Assembly: GCA_025449115.1 (NCBI GenBank)
Contig: JAHLKC010000001.1
Span: 496,001 to 560,000 of the forward strand
From: Chytridium lagenaria
Taxonomy: Eukaryota; Chytridiomycota; Chytridiomycetes; Chytridiales; Chytridiaceae
Direction: 5' to 3'
DNA length: 64,000 nucleotides
This document shows positions 1 to 12,469 of the stretch, piece after piece (the stretch's first letter is position 1; each line of letters starts with the position of its first letter). A program made the translations under genes and the position numbers. The notes below the pieces were generated by a model, which had not been told where the DNA came from, did not search any database, and saw only the letters and a list, made by a program, of their open reading frames with translations.

Positions 1-2814
1 CAACCTTGTTGTTATTTCGCCAACGGTCCTTCCCGCTTGCTCGGCCATTCGTTTCGCCATAATCTGTGCGTCGAAATACTTCTTTTCCATTTCGTCCGCG
101 CGAACTTTCAGTTCAAACGCGGTTCTCTGAAGCTCGTGTCTTTCCGCCTTTAGCTTCTCGACCATTTCCTTGGCCAGCATGTACTTGCGTTCCAAGCCTT
201 GATTTGACTTTTCATCAAGCATTCGAGTGCGCCGAACTTCTTTACGGTCCTCATAAAGCCTCCGGATTTCGGTTTTAAGCATATTGGTAGCGTTCTGAGA
301 ATAATAGAGATGGATAAGTATAAAGAATCAAAGTAACAAAAGCAGAAAATCTTTAAATATTGGTTACCAATGAATTGACGTGCGTTTCTTCAAGTTGAAG
401 TCGGCTTTCCGTGAGATGCTGTTCCAACGTGATCTGTTTTTTCATTAACTTAGTAGACGAAGACAATATGCCGCCGCTTACAATTTTCTGTCGATATTCC
501 TCGATAAGCGGTTGAAGTTTCCTTAGCTCTGCATAGAGTTTGGATGATTCCATTTTTTGTTCAAAAGTCTCCTTTCTTGCAGATTCAACTTCCTCGACGG
601 TTTTCCCGCGGATGGTCTCCGTGATACCCAATTGTGTCTAAAAGGATGACAAAGTTAGCTGATTGCTTACATGTTGAAGGCTCATGTGAAAGTTAGATTC
701 GTCATCACCTTAAGAAATAAGTTGTCGCTAGTAAGTTTCGCGATATCATCTTTAGACTTCAAGTTCTCCTTTTGTGCTTCCAGCCACATATTTTGCATCC
801 GGTCTGTTTCAGCTTTAGCAGTTTCCAAGTCCTTCTGAAGTTTGGCGATAGCCATTTGAAACGGACGTGTTTTGTCGACTAAAATAGTTATCATCCTGGA
901 TTCTAAATTAGAAGCTCACCTTCATTGTACTCCTGGATTGTAGCTTTGAGATAATTTACGTCATGCTCCTTTCTCTCCAGATCGTACATGAGATGCTTGG
1001 CTTCTTCGTAAAGTCGTACATAGTGAGTGTTTACTTCGGTGAAGCATCTTTCGTAGGATTGTTTTTCTAAAGATGCGACACGCTGTTGCAGATATCGAAA
1101 TTTAAAATTATTTGATTTCTCATGTCATATACTCACCAATTTTTCATCAAGGTCATGTATCTTCATACGGAATTGAGCATTTTCGGAGCGGAGATCGGTG
1201 TTCTTCCCCTCTTCATTCCTTTTGATTTTCCTAATATCAATTTCTGCTTGCGCCTGTACAATCTCCTCCTTTTTAGCGACTTGCTGTGGTAATCAAACAA
1301 CTTAGTACCCTTTGCACAAATGTTTTATATCTCTATCCTGAAACATACCACAATAAGCTCGTTCTTTATTTTATCCTCAAATTGCCTCTTCATCTTTTCC
1401 ATATTGGCTTTAAGATCGGAGATCCTTTGGGCTTTTCTATCGAGCTCATCAGTTGCAAGCTAAGCAAGGAAATTAGAAATTAGAATGAAAATATGGCCTC
1501 CTACAGTATGATGCTTCGTAACCTTGTTAAGCTCCTCTCTGTATAGTGATTCGGCGACCTGCGCCTCCACTAATGACGCTCTAGTGTCCCTTTGCTTTGA
1601 GTCACTGCTAGCAAGACTTGATCTTAAGAACTGAACTTGGCTATGGAGCCCTTCACATTCAAGTTCCTTGTCTTTAAGTTTCTTATCTGCCTCCTCTTTT
1701 TCGATCTTGAGCACCCTGATGATATTCTGGGAGTCTAAAAATTCTTCATGAATCTTTTCGCGACTCTGGTCCACCTCTTGCATGGTAACATCTCGCTTTG
1801 ACATGGCAGTGATAGCGTCTTCCCATTGCTTCTCTGTTCTCTTCTTTGACGCGACCAACTCGTTAATTTCTAATTTTCAATAATAAGAAGGATTAACAAC
1901 GGTCATGATATGACTTGCTATACCTCTATTCAACTTTGCAATAGTTTGCATCGCCATTCCGGTCTCATGCTTCTGAGCCTCCAGAACAAGCTCAAGTTCC
2001 TGCTTTCCACCATGAAGCTGTGCGACGAATCAACTTAGAACTTCATATATAAACCAGAACCATAATATGGCATGCTTACTTCTTCTGCTCTCTTCCTCTC
2101 CTTTTCTAAATCCTGCTCCGCTTGTCTTCTACGTTCCGAGGCAAGCTCCAACTCTTTCTTTAGCTTTGCCTCAATACGTCGATGAATCTTCAGGCCAGAG
2201 GTGTATGCGGAATTGATTTCACCAAGTTTAGAAAGCTTGACGTTAGAATCTTCAAGCTTTTTTCTCGAGTCTTCCAATTCGTGCGCAAGATTCTGCACCC
2301 GAGATCCTATTTTAGTATTTTGGCATAAAACAAAAAAAAAGACAGTCATTTATTTACCTTATTAAGATTTGAGTAGGACCTTATCTCCTTTTCGGCAGCG
2401 TCCCTATCTGAAGCAATAAACCGAAGTTCACTCTCCGTTTTTTCCAAATATTCCCGCCTAGTAACCGGTAATGTCAGTCAACAGCTCTTTGGAGTATGCC
2501 ACATACGTTGCTGAAAGGTTTTGGTTGAGCTTCCCAATTTCCGTTCTTGCTTTATAAAGGCCAACCCCCAAGTGATTCCTTTCGTCCTCAACTCGATGAA
2601 GGACACGGTCCTTCTCATTTAACTGCGTCTCGATCTCGGCCACTTGTCTGTCCACTGACTCTAGCAGCTTTTTCTGGACTCTGAGGTAGTGCCCTTGCAC
2701 TGCCTCATCTTTTTCATATTCTCCCATATCATCTTCCATTTCATTTCCATAGCCATCGTCTTGAAGCTGCCGTGGATCCTCGTCCCCAGAGAGGGTGAGG
2801 AACGACGACGACAT
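1..2814 (-). CDS. CCDC40-like axonemal coiled-coil protein (3' part lies outside the window)
   Basis: Almost the whole product is coiled coil, read on the minus strand through at least eight exons. The N-terminus is acidic and is followed by a block ending ERNHLGVGLYKARTEIGKL, which resembles the E-x-LGV-x-LY block that opens the coil of CCDC40/FAP172. A later EKQWEDAITAMSKRD block resembles the QW-x5-M-x-RRD element of CCDC39/CCDC40. In animals and algae these proteins form the 96-nm molecular ruler that positions inner dynein arms and radial spokes. The first intron is 49 nt (2458-2506), with donor GTATGT, a CTGAC branch site and acceptor TAG; splicing it removes an in-frame stop. The start is the ATG at 2814, and the C-terminus runs off the left edge. 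The assignment rests on short motifs in a coiled coil, so CCDC39 or another ciliary coiled-coil protein remains possible. Confidence 0.6.
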
Positions 2815-3271
2815 GATTCTATACTCTCAATTCTGACAAGGCAGCTAGCTGCATGACAATCCAAGTCGACCGTCACACGAAGATGGAGATCACAAATGGT
2901 CAAGAACAGGTCCATGCAGTGTCCTTCTCTATAGCGCAACCGTGGGCGTCGATGAAAGAACGTCATGTGATCATGTAGAATATAAAGTGGAGATGGAATG
3001 ATATTCATGGTCTCTGCACATTTGGTTAGAATATAGATTTCAGCTCATTTAAATAAATACTGTTTGGCAATCACCGGATGAAAGAGCTTATGATAAGCAA
3101 AGCATCTCATTTGTACCCTGCGGAGGGTAGATCCACTCCAACATGACCATGCCCACTGCACAGTCCGTTCTTGAGCCCAAGTGCAGCAAGTCGAATTAAA
3201 ACATCATTTTTTATCCGAACAAGTCGGACCTCAAAAGTCTTTTGACTCTGCTGCCCCTGTAAGCTCCAAAA
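2815..3271. promoter_or_regulatory. Shared divergent promoter region, CCDC40-like / gamma-tubulin
   Basis: This is 457 bp between the ATG of the CCDC40-like gene (minus) and the ATG of gamma-tubulin (plus), with no convincing coding exon. The head-to-head arrangement of a cilium-ruler gene and a basal-body/centrosome gene suggests a bidirectional promoter. I cannot point to a specific transcription-factor site. Confidence 0.35.
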
Positions 3272-5318
3272 ATGCCTAGAGAAATCATCACTCTGCAAGC
3301 AGGCCAATGCGGAAACCAAAGTACGTCAATGCCTTCATTTTACTCTTAGCCAGGGTCATGTTCTTCCCAACTTGGAGAGGACTGCTTCATAAGTCCATTC
3401 CATACCAGCCGTTGCTTTGCTCTGACAGCTTCAATTCAATCCCTTAACAGTCGGCATGGAGTTTTGGTCCCAACTATGCGCCGAGCATGGTATAAATCCA
3501 GACGGTATCTTGGAGGAGCATGCAGCCAATCCCGCGGATCCTACTATGGGAGCAGACAGAAAGGATGTTTTCTTTTACCAAGCGGACGATGAGCACTACA
3601 TTCCGAGAGCCATTCTTCTAGATTTGGAACCCAGGGTGCGTGTCTTTTTATACTTTCCTGTACCGTGTATACTATTGGAAGTATTTGTATTAGATTGCTA
3701 AATGACTGTATTTTAGGTTATTAATAATATTCTTCAATCTCCGTATGCGAATCTCTACAACCCCGAGAATATCTTTCTGTCGCCTGATGGTGGTGGAGCA
3801 GGGAATAACTGGGCTTTCGGATACGCTCAGGGCGAGAGGATTGCTGAAGAAGTGGCTGAGATGATTGACAGAGAGGCTGACGGAAGTGACTCTCTCGAGG
3901 TTGGATTAAATTCGATTGCACATTTCTTTATATTTTTTCTTCTTAACCTTCGTTACGTTGAATATAGTTTATTATAACTGAACTTACTTAAATTTAGGGT
4001 TTTATGCTTCTTCATTCCATTGCTGGTGGAACGGGCTCTGGTCTTGGATCATGGCTTTTAGAGTATCTCGGAGACAGATACCCCAAAAAACTTGTACAAA
4101 CCTACTCTGTTTTCCCAAATAATGAGGAAACGAGTGACGTTGTAGTTCAACCCTATAACTCTTTGCTCAGCTTAAAGCGCTTGACTCTGGACGCGGGACT
4201 CAGTTGTCGTGCTTGACAATGCAGCGCTTAACCGTATTGCGTCGGACAGACTGCATATCCAAAATCCTACGTTTGCACAAACGAACCAACTCGTAGGATT
4301 CTCCATGTTTCTATAATTGGCTTTTTTGAAAAGGTTGACGTGAATATCTAATTTTTCGTAATTCTTTTATTAATTATAGGTGTCAACCGTTATGAGCGCT
4401 AGCACAACAACTCTTCGATACCCAAGCTTTATGAATAATGACCTTGTGGGTCTTATCTCTTCGCTAATTCCTACCCCTCGGTGCCATTTCCTCATGACAA
4501 GCTACACTCCATTTACTGGTGATCAAGTTGATCAGGTTTGAACTTACCTTCCATTCTCTATATAAAATCTCGCCATTTTTTGTGAGGGTGCATAATTTTC
4601 CATAACTTACCTTTTCGCAACTATAGGCAAAAAGTGTACGGAAGACAACCGTGCTGGATGTGATGAGAAGGCTTCTTCAACCCAAGAACAAGATGGTTTC
4701 TACAAACCCGTCCAAGAAGAGCTGCTACATTTCCATTCTTAATATCATTCAAGGCGATGTTGATCCAACTGATGTATGTGAAACTAATTTGAGCTCATAT
4801 TGACCTTTTATTCTAGATCCATAAATCACTTCTCCGAATTCGTGAGAGAAAGCTTGCTCAATTTATTCCTTGGGGCCCTGCAAGCATTCAGGTTGCGTTG
4901 TCGCGAAAGAGCCCCTACATTCAAACACCGCATCGTGTTTCTGGACTCATGCTTGCTAATCATACCAGTATTGCATCTGTAAGTCTTGTTGGTGGTTCAA
5001 GCGACAATTGTTGCTAAATGAATATTTTCTAATGTTCGTCTTCCGCAGCTTTTTAAACGTACATGCGATCAGTACGATCGTCTCCGCAAAAGAAATGCAT
5101 TTTTGGATCAATACAAGAGAGAGGCTATGTTTGCAGACAGTCTTGAAGAGTTTGATTCTTCAAGAGAGGTCGTACAGGAGCTCATTCATGAGTATGAGGC
5201 CTGCGAGAGTCCCGACTACTTGAACTTTAACGCGTCCGGTGATGTTTCGCCAGCTGCTGTGGGTTCTTCTTTGCCAAAAAAAGGATCTATGCCGGACCTT
5301 TCAACTCGGTTGGGTTGA
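3272..5318 (+). CDS. Gamma-tubulin
   Basis: Gamma-tubulin nucleates microtubules at spindle pole bodies, centrosomes and basal bodies. The N-terminus [16 protein letters not shown] is followed by IGMEFW, the nucleotide-binding tubulin signature GGTGSG near 4026, and gamma-specific blocks such as RLLQPKN and a DYLNF-type C-terminus. Seven introns can be placed, for example after AACCAAA near 3320, at about 4292-4379 and at about 4774-4827. The encoded protein is about 450 residues, normal for the family. There is one clear frame break: after LTLDA the frame shifts by +1 in the GGG run at 4195-4197, and the conserved continuation [19 protein letters not shown] then follows in the next frame. 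No intron can fit there because the homology is continuous, so I treat it as an extra G in the consensus rather than a dead gene. Confidence 0.93.
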
Positions 5319-5341
5319 GCAGTTTTTAATATATAAAACCG

Positions 5342-5783
5342 TCAAATTGAGTTAAGAATCGTTGAGGGTCTTGTCAACAGGTTTCTCAACTTTTCAACTA
5401 TACATACAGTACAAACATCATGTCCTTTTTTATGAACTTTGTGGCTAAGGACAGGATCCGTAGGTGAGCTATGTCGCAAATCAAACAGCATTTCAGGAGT
5501 AGCGCATTGTCGAATTGAATCTGACCTCAAATCATTTATGTTCCATCGATCAGCTGGACCACCATCATAGTGTCCATCCCCGTTCTTGTCTTTACATCAT
5601 ATGGGTTGTTCCAACGGCGTAAGATTCCTTTTTCGGCGTTTGATGCATTTCTTCATTGAGTACTTCATACTTACGGTCAATCAAGTGGTTATGAAAAAGG
5701 AGCAAGTCATCGTGGACAAGAAAGGAATTGAGGGCATCAGCAGCATTGAGAGAAGCTGAGGATCTGCAATCAATTAATCGCAA
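5342..5783 (-). CDS. Possible small EF-hand protein, fragmentary
   Basis: On the minus strand an exon with the phrase DKNGDGHYDGGPADRW ends at a stop at 5342. Its D-x-N-x-D-G pattern matches the start of a calcium-binding EF-hand loop. Upstream, another open stretch (SSASLNAADALNSFLVHDD and on) ends near a GTAAGT donor. An intron of about 80 nt could join the two. I cannot find a convincing start exon, and the piece lies tail-to-tail with gamma-tubulin, so it may be a short gene, a relic or chance. The 475 bp between it and the MscL stop hold nothing I can identify. Confidence 0.22.
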
Positions 5784-6258
5784 TCAAATTACACCCAGAT
5801 ACGCATCAAGTCGGTCTTGCGGCAGATGAACATTAAGGCCTGAGCTCATCGATCATAATCTCTAAGCAGAAAATGGGGCCTTTAAACGAACAAAAGCACA
5901 CTCCAGCACATTGGCTGAACAAAGGATGCTCAGTTCTCCGTAGTAAAAAATACCCGTTGGAATAATAATACATTTTAACTAAGTCGCAAAGATTATATTA
6001 AATCAGTTGCTTAGAGGTCGTATCAAAGCAAAAACACAAAATACCCGTTAGACGTCAATTGTAATGCATCGAAGTCGAAAAGAGATATTTAGGCAGGGGT
6101 CAGAATAGGCAAAAAGAAGTTAAAGCATAAAAGCAGGAAAACCCCGAAGAAGGAATGAGGCTAAGAATAAGAAGGGGTTATAAACTCAGAGATATAGAAA
6201 AAGGAAGGAAAGTGGGACCGTAACAGAAAAGAATGAGACCCAAATGACTTAAAATCAT

Positions 6259-7067
6259 TTAGTTTACAGCCAAGTCAACGTCAGGAACGGGGACAAGAGC
6301 AGAGATGCAGTACATGCACTTGGTGGCAGCAAGAGGAACGTTCTGGCAACAGTGCGGGCACTGACGCTCAGACGGGGAGGCCTTGGGAGCAGCGTCCTTA
6401 GTAAGCTCTTCGTGCTTTTTGAAACGCTGCTGGAGGTTGGTGAAGGAGCGAATCATGGTGAAGAGGACCAAAGCAACAATGAAAAAGTTCATGGTGAGCT
6501 GAGCGAAGCGACCATAGTTAATGGTGATGGCGCCGACTAAAGGTTTGGTTTTTTTTTCACAAAACCAAAAGTTAAAAAGCTATCGAATAAAAACCAGCAA
6601 TAGATGAGAATACATACACTGGTTGGCGTCAGCAGGGGTAGGGAAATAAACACAAGGGTTGTTTTTGGCCTTGCAGAGCTCAGGGTCGGGGTTGCGGAGA
6701 AGGAAAAATGCATTTTGCAACTGCGACCCGACGAACAGGGAGATGAAGGGGGACAAAAGGTCATCAACGGCAGAGGACACGATGGCACCAAACGCCCCGC
6801 CAATGATGATACCGATGGCCATGTCGACGACATTTCCCTTGCTTACAAAGGCCTGAAGAGAATGGACGAAAGAAGTCAAAACAAAAGTATGGGGGCCAAG
6901 CAGAGCAAACACAAAAGTAAGCAACGCAGTATCGGGAAGCGAGGGTTCAGAAAACCCGATCCACATGCATGCATGCGCGTCCCCACACTTACTCTGAAGT
7001 CGTTGAGCCATGACCTGACGGCGGAGGTCTGCTTCTGAAGGAGAGGTGTTGACTCACTTGAGGACAT
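6259..7067 (-). CDS. mscL: MscL-type large-conductance mechanosensitive channel with C-terminal zinc ribbon
   Basis: Three exons, complement(6259..6536, 6618..6852, 6993..7067), join cleanly to give 195 residues with no frame break. Exon 1 gives a short hydrophilic N-terminus ([13 protein letters not shown]). Exon 2 holds the signature first membrane helix [20 protein letters not shown], the glycine-rich pore helix of MscL. Exon 3 holds the second helix ([18 protein letters not shown]). After the usual cytoplasmic tail comes [18 protein letters not shown], a two-knuckle CxxC...CxxC zinc ribbon like those on some bacterial MscL tails. MscL opens under membrane tension to release solutes during hypo-osmotic shock, a plausible need for a wall-less zoospore. 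MscL is mainly prokaryotic, so this points to an old bacterial transfer; three introns show the gene is settled in the nuclear genome. Confidence 0.92.
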
Positions 7068-8334
7068 CTTTGTTCGAAAATGAAAAGAAATGAAACCAAA
7101 AAAGGATAAGAAATGAAAGGGTCGTATGACCATGGTCATCAGTCCTTTTGCGGGAAGAGTGAACAAACATACGCGACGCGTTTGCAAACGCGACATTGAA
7201 ATGCAAATAATCTCTCAACCCCACTTCACCAAGAATAAAAAAAATATATTCAGGCTTTATTTATTTTTTAGTATAATCCTATCAGCTGTTGGCGCAATAA
7301 AGGTCGTTTAAGATGTGATGCACCTCAGTTGATAAACAGGAGTCCCAGATTTGTATACAGGTGGCCATCGAGCTGAGAAGTGAAAGGTTATTAAAAGATG
7401 TTAAATTCAACAATAAGTTTTCTCTATAAAAATGTGTTTCCTTTACTAAAAGCGCAGTCGACGAAGAAAGGCTTTGCAGTATCATAATGTAGCCTTTGCT
7501 GATGTGCGTTATGACACATTTTTGTTTCCCTTTATTCCACGATAATAAAAGCTTTCCAACGAATCGACCAGCTCAAAATAATCACAACTTTGTTGTGGAC
7601 TGCAGAATGGCCCTGGTGACTAAGAAATGGGGAACGTTAAGCTGGGTATATGGATATTGGTGTTCGTTTAAGGTGATCTCCGACTCCTACAGCAGCGGTT
7701 TTATCGGTTTGACTCACAAGTTGCGTATTTGGCTTGCCTCAACTTCTTATTTCCTGATGCTGACATCGTCTCCAGTCATCATAGCGAGCCGTCTACTAGC
7801 GCTAAGCTCATCAGTCCCATCCCGACTTCATTGTATGCAAAAAGCGTAAAGCAACATTCACTCAAGTTGCAATTGTGGATGGTCTTTGTAAATATAAGAA
7901 CATCCCATCCGTGAACGCAATTAAACGTGCACATTTATCGATGCGTCATAGTTTTCCACGTTTTTGTTAACACAGCGAGGAACATGTTTTAGATCAACAT
8001 TATTATTTTTTGTTCTTTCCACCATCCTTTACGCGGTAGTATTTTACGTAATCTGAAATAAAAGAAAATAAAGACTAACTTACTATTATAACTAATGGCT
8101 TATTAGAATTTACATCCATATAGCTAATTTAAAGGATGAACAATAATAGCGAAAGAAAAGTAAACAACACTAGCCAAATACATTTTAAATCTATAATCTA
8201 TTCCAAAACATTTATAATACGCTTAACCACAGAGGCTTAACCACAGAGAGAAAGTGCATGGGTATACAATGTACAAATGTAAGGCTCGCCGCGGCCGTAA
8301 AAGTTCGAGATATTAAGAGGTGGCGCGTCTACAT
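7068..8334. other. Intergenic, 1.27 kb, no supported gene
   Basis: This spacer lies upstream of MscL and downstream of PIG-O. It contains scattered short open frames (about 7282-7485 minus, 7496-7914 plus) without recognisable domains, consistent splice sites or good starts. The part from about 7980 to 8240 is AT-rich and probably includes the 3' untranslated region of PIG-O. Confidence 0.5.
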
Positions 8335-11300
8335 TTACATCAACCCCTTCTCCTCCATGGTTTGCAAGAACTCTCGGTACTTCGTCCAAGGCAGCCAAAG
8401 CGCCAACAAAACAACGACCATAGATAGTCCATCCACCAGCAACAAGGTCACATCCGCAAAGATGAATTTTGGGGCAAAGATCTTCCAAACCATCAGATGT
8501 CGCCGGAAATGCCCGCACATCACGGTTGCCATCACCGACACCATCGCGGTCGCTAATCCATGCCACATCACAGACCAAGTGATTTCTCTCACAGTTCGAC
8601 CCTGAGTTTGACCAACTACAGGTCGTCGCCAAAGAGGAAGAAGTGGGGCAGAGAGGAGGGCAAGTATGGGTCCACCAAAAGTGTTGAGGGCTACCATAAC
8701 AGGGCTGATGTACCAATTAACGGAGAAAAGACCGACAAAGGCAAGTTCCCATTGGATCGAGGAGATGGTGGTTTGATGACCTGTGGCAAAAAAACCACGT
8801 TGCCCAACTAGGGTTAAGACAGTTCCGTGGAGCGTAAGAAGGCTGAAATCGTACCAGCCATCTGTCGCGACTGGGGTAGTGGAAAATGTAGTTGGGATTG
8901 GTGACGGTAACGATTCCGATGCTAAAGTCGGAATGGTGGCACTGGAAGCTTTGATTGATGCCTTGATCTTGGCCGTGATCCTGGCTTTCGACGCTTCTTG
9001 TTCAGCAGCGCTTTCCGCGGCCTCGATCTCGGCTTCACTTATGCGGATAGCGTCCTCCCGCCACACAGCCACAATTTCAACAAGACATAGAATCTGCAAC
9101 ATCTCGATGCCAAGCATAACACCTCCCAAAGGCTTCTGAAACATAACAAGCACCATGTATGCGATGGATACAAAGACGAGGTAGGCAGCACCCATGGCGT
9201 TTCTTACACCAAACAGCCTTAACCTCATAGAAGCTGTTTGGCCGGCTACTCCATTAGCATCTGGAGGAGATTTGACAAGCTCCTTCCTTAGACCTATACA
9301 GACCGGATCGCTTCCCCAGATGTACAGTCCCATGAGGCTCATTGAGAGGAACCCAAGCTTTGCCCACCATATCTTAAAGTTGGTTAGCCTTTCGGCCCAC
9401 TTTTCTCCAGCTGCAGCAAACATGTGATGCCCTTCAAACGTATCCAACGTCCAGTAGACGGCTGAAATTGATAATCCAACCGGGACAACTTGAAGCATAA
9501 GGAACGCACCGGTAGAGTGCAAATTCTCGGTGCCCTTTATGGAAGCACGGAGGCTCCCAACTACTATGGGCACCAAAACGAGTAGAGCAAGTACGGCCTG
9601 CGGGCTTGCGACACTCGAGTTGGGGACGAGGTTGAAGGTTGGGTAACACATCATGGATTGTAGGGTTTCCTCACGGCATATGGTAGACGTTTGACTAAGC
9701 CGGGTAAGCACCATGAAGAGGATAGAATGCATGAGAAGCGACCCTCGGGCTTCATCATTGCGAGCTGAGAATGAGGCAGACAGAGTGTATAACCCAAAGC
9801 CTTGAAGAAGATATGCCGTTACAGTTTCATCGTGAATCGTAAAACTGTTTGAAGTTGGTACTGCCGCGTACAGGAAGAGCAGAAGGAAGGAAAGCACAAT
9901 ATTTGCAATCGTACCGCCGGTTACTGCTCCGCTCTTAGTTGCCGTGAACGATTGATTGAGTAGAACAGAAGAAGCATTATTCTTCTTCCAGAACCGCGCA
10001 AAATCAAGCACAGATACGGTGATATAAGCGATCATAGCAGTTGTGGTAGAGAGGAACAAGACTTCATGTGTCTTTGTTAAAACCGAGTCTTCACCGTCCA
10101 CTGGCAAAAGTGCTATGAACCACTTGGCCGCATCTGTCATACGACCCAGAAAGGCTCCGGCCAACAGACCACCAAAAAAGGCAGAGTCAGATATCCTCAA
10201 CCCTAGACCATTTAGGCACGTGCTGTCTCGATCGAGCGAGGTCGGGGCTGGAATAGATATCCAGTCCAGCATTGCGAAGACAGCCGCTGATGCTAAAGAA
10301 AGCCCCAAGACAGTACACCCCATAACAATTAAAGGAACATCGAAACGTGCCCAAATTCTCCTAGCCACCACTAACGACTTTCTCATAAACACCACATACA
10401 TATAATATGATTCCCATGCTTTTGATATTTCGTCTTTTGTAAGGCGAAATGCTTGCCGTCCTTCTTTGCCGCTACATCGGAAGAAAGAGCCGCAAAAAGA
10501 TTTTCAGCACTTTTAAAGGTCTCTTTCAACGCCGACAATTGGAAATCAGCAGACGTCCTTTGCGAGCTATAGTCCTGAAGGTAGCGATACATTTGCCTTG
10601 CATTCATTCTAGTGGATTCCAGCAGCTTGGCGACGGATTTTGAAATGTTTTCTTCACTGTCAGCGTCATCGGAGACCATGAATAACTCCGGAATGATAGT
10701 GCCGAGGTTGCCAAAGGGTATAGGGAGACCGATGAGGAGAGAAAGTGTTGGAACGAGGTCAATTTGCGGCATAGTGCGATGGCCGTTAAGGTAGGTATAA
10801 GGCTCTCCACCCTCAAATGGAACCTTTTCAAGCCGCTGCAACAATTCCTTTAATTGTTTCGCGGCTGAATCAGTTCCGTCAACGTTTTCCACGTCAACAA
10901 GTTTCTTCCCACCACTGTATACAAACAGCGCAGCGTTGACTTCGTTTTCACTGTCACCCCCATGGTCTCCTTTGGGATCCATGCCGTGATCTCCAATGAC
11001 AAAGGCTACGGTGTCCTCATCGAGAAGGCTGAACGTTTTCTGAAGCCAGGCGTTGAGTTGTGCCATTTTAGAGACCATGGAAGGGTGTTCGGACCAAAGC
11101 TATGTCCAACATGGTCGACACCGAGGAAATGGGCGATAAGAAAGTCCCAATCCTTCGGTTGACGTTCTAAAGCGGGGAAAAGATGTTCCACGCAGCCATT
11201 ATCAACAGTATGAAGGTCCTTTCGCGTAAACAGTGAGCATGTATTTTAAATCCGTGTAGACTAACCTGCACATTGAACGATGGATACGGGTGACTTTCAT

Positions 11301-12044
11301 TCATTTGGGTTGGATACAATCCCACCCATGTATCGTCTCCCATGAAGCTTATCTTTTTCCCAAGCCTGACCATCTGATCTAGTAGATGTGTCTTCAGCAA
11401 TAACCGACCCCAAAGTTACTCCCTGCATCCACAAAAGTAGGCAACGTCCCTGTTGTCAAAGCCTTCAACCTCTGTAGCGTCGTTGTCGGTGCATCCGCCC
11501 GTACCCTGACTAGAAGACTCCTCTCAGGCTTATCTCTCAAGTGGTCTCGAATTACAGGCAGCTTGTTGAGGTAATGTGGAATCGGCTCCCCACTCTTATC
11601 TAACGTTTCATTGTACACTGTAAAGTCGAACCGCAATGCATCCACTACAATCAAAACGACTCTCTTGAACCTTCCCTCCGTCCAGCATCCATCCGTGTGG
11701 ATCGGCAATATATGTGATGAAATCGTCTCCCTCTCTTGATCCACATCAACCAGTGCTTTATCAAGCTCGGCCAGTCCACACGAATTAACGGTATCCAGCT
11801 CCAGTCTTGAAAGCAAGAATCCACTGGAGAACAAATACACCCCAGCAGCATGCACCAAGAAGATGATCAGGAGCACCGCAGAGAGTCGGGGAAGAAAACG
11901 ATTTGTGATGGTGAGATTCTTGAGGACAACAGTGGTAGCGCCACCGTTTGGTCTTGGGATTTGAAAGATCGGCTTGCCGTAGATGACTTGGTCGCCTTCA
12001 ACTCACTCACGGCCTTTGCCGTACGCCATTTTCCTCTGGAACAT
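8335..12044 (-). CDS. GPI13: GPI ethanolamine phosphate transferase 3 (PIG-O / GPI13 family)
   Basis: This ER membrane enzyme adds ethanolamine phosphate to the third mannose of the GPI precursor, the group later joined to proteins. The alkaline-phosphatase-fold catalytic domain shows [15 protein letters not shown], the [16 protein letters not shown] substrate loop, FMGDDTW, the metal-site phrase [11 protein letters not shown] and [15 protein letters not shown]. It is followed by about 690 residues with many membrane helices (exon 8335-10401) ending in the family-typical WKIFAPKF tail. An intron is clear at about 11223-11268. Conserved continuity is broken by a missing base at about 11090, a likely extra G in the CCCC run at 11408-11411 and a possible two-base loss near 11390. 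The first exon is uncertain: the ATG at 12044 is my best candidate, but its join to the membrane anchor near 11880 is unresolved. Family assignment is firm. Confidence 0.88.
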
Positions 12045-12469
12045 GGTTTGAGCTTCAAACGCGATGCCCTCCCTGTTTTGTTCTTTTTGCAGATTTTATT
12101 TAAATATCCCGTTTTCTTTTTGTTCTCCGCTTTCTTCAACGTAAAACACGTGTATGTAGGCCCAACACGAATTCAAGTATGTCCACTTTACCTTAACGTC
12201 AGAAGTTCGCCAAATGCAATTACAAGATTACGCTTCTTTCTTTTACCTTGAGGACAAAGTGAAAGGCAATTGTTATCGAAGTGGTGAATGGAATCTCCAT
12301 TTCAAAATAATAACATATCAGGCTCGCAAAGCATGTAAACATGAAAATATGCTTAGAAAAGCACTCCATATTCATATCTAAATACGAATAGTCATCCAGA
12401 TGACCCATTCCCCTCAGAGAACCCGCGTACCAACAACCCATTCACGAACACGCCCACAGGCAAATCCAC

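Noticed and set aside
7496..7914. Two overlapping plus-strand frames downstream of PIG-O
   Set aside because: No conserved residues or credible start and no clear splice pair, so I call it intergenic.
10402..10590. Frame change in PIG-O near 10460 as another sequencing error
   Set aside because: A 47- to 58-nt GT-AG intron in this stretch explains it equally well, so it is not counted as an indel.
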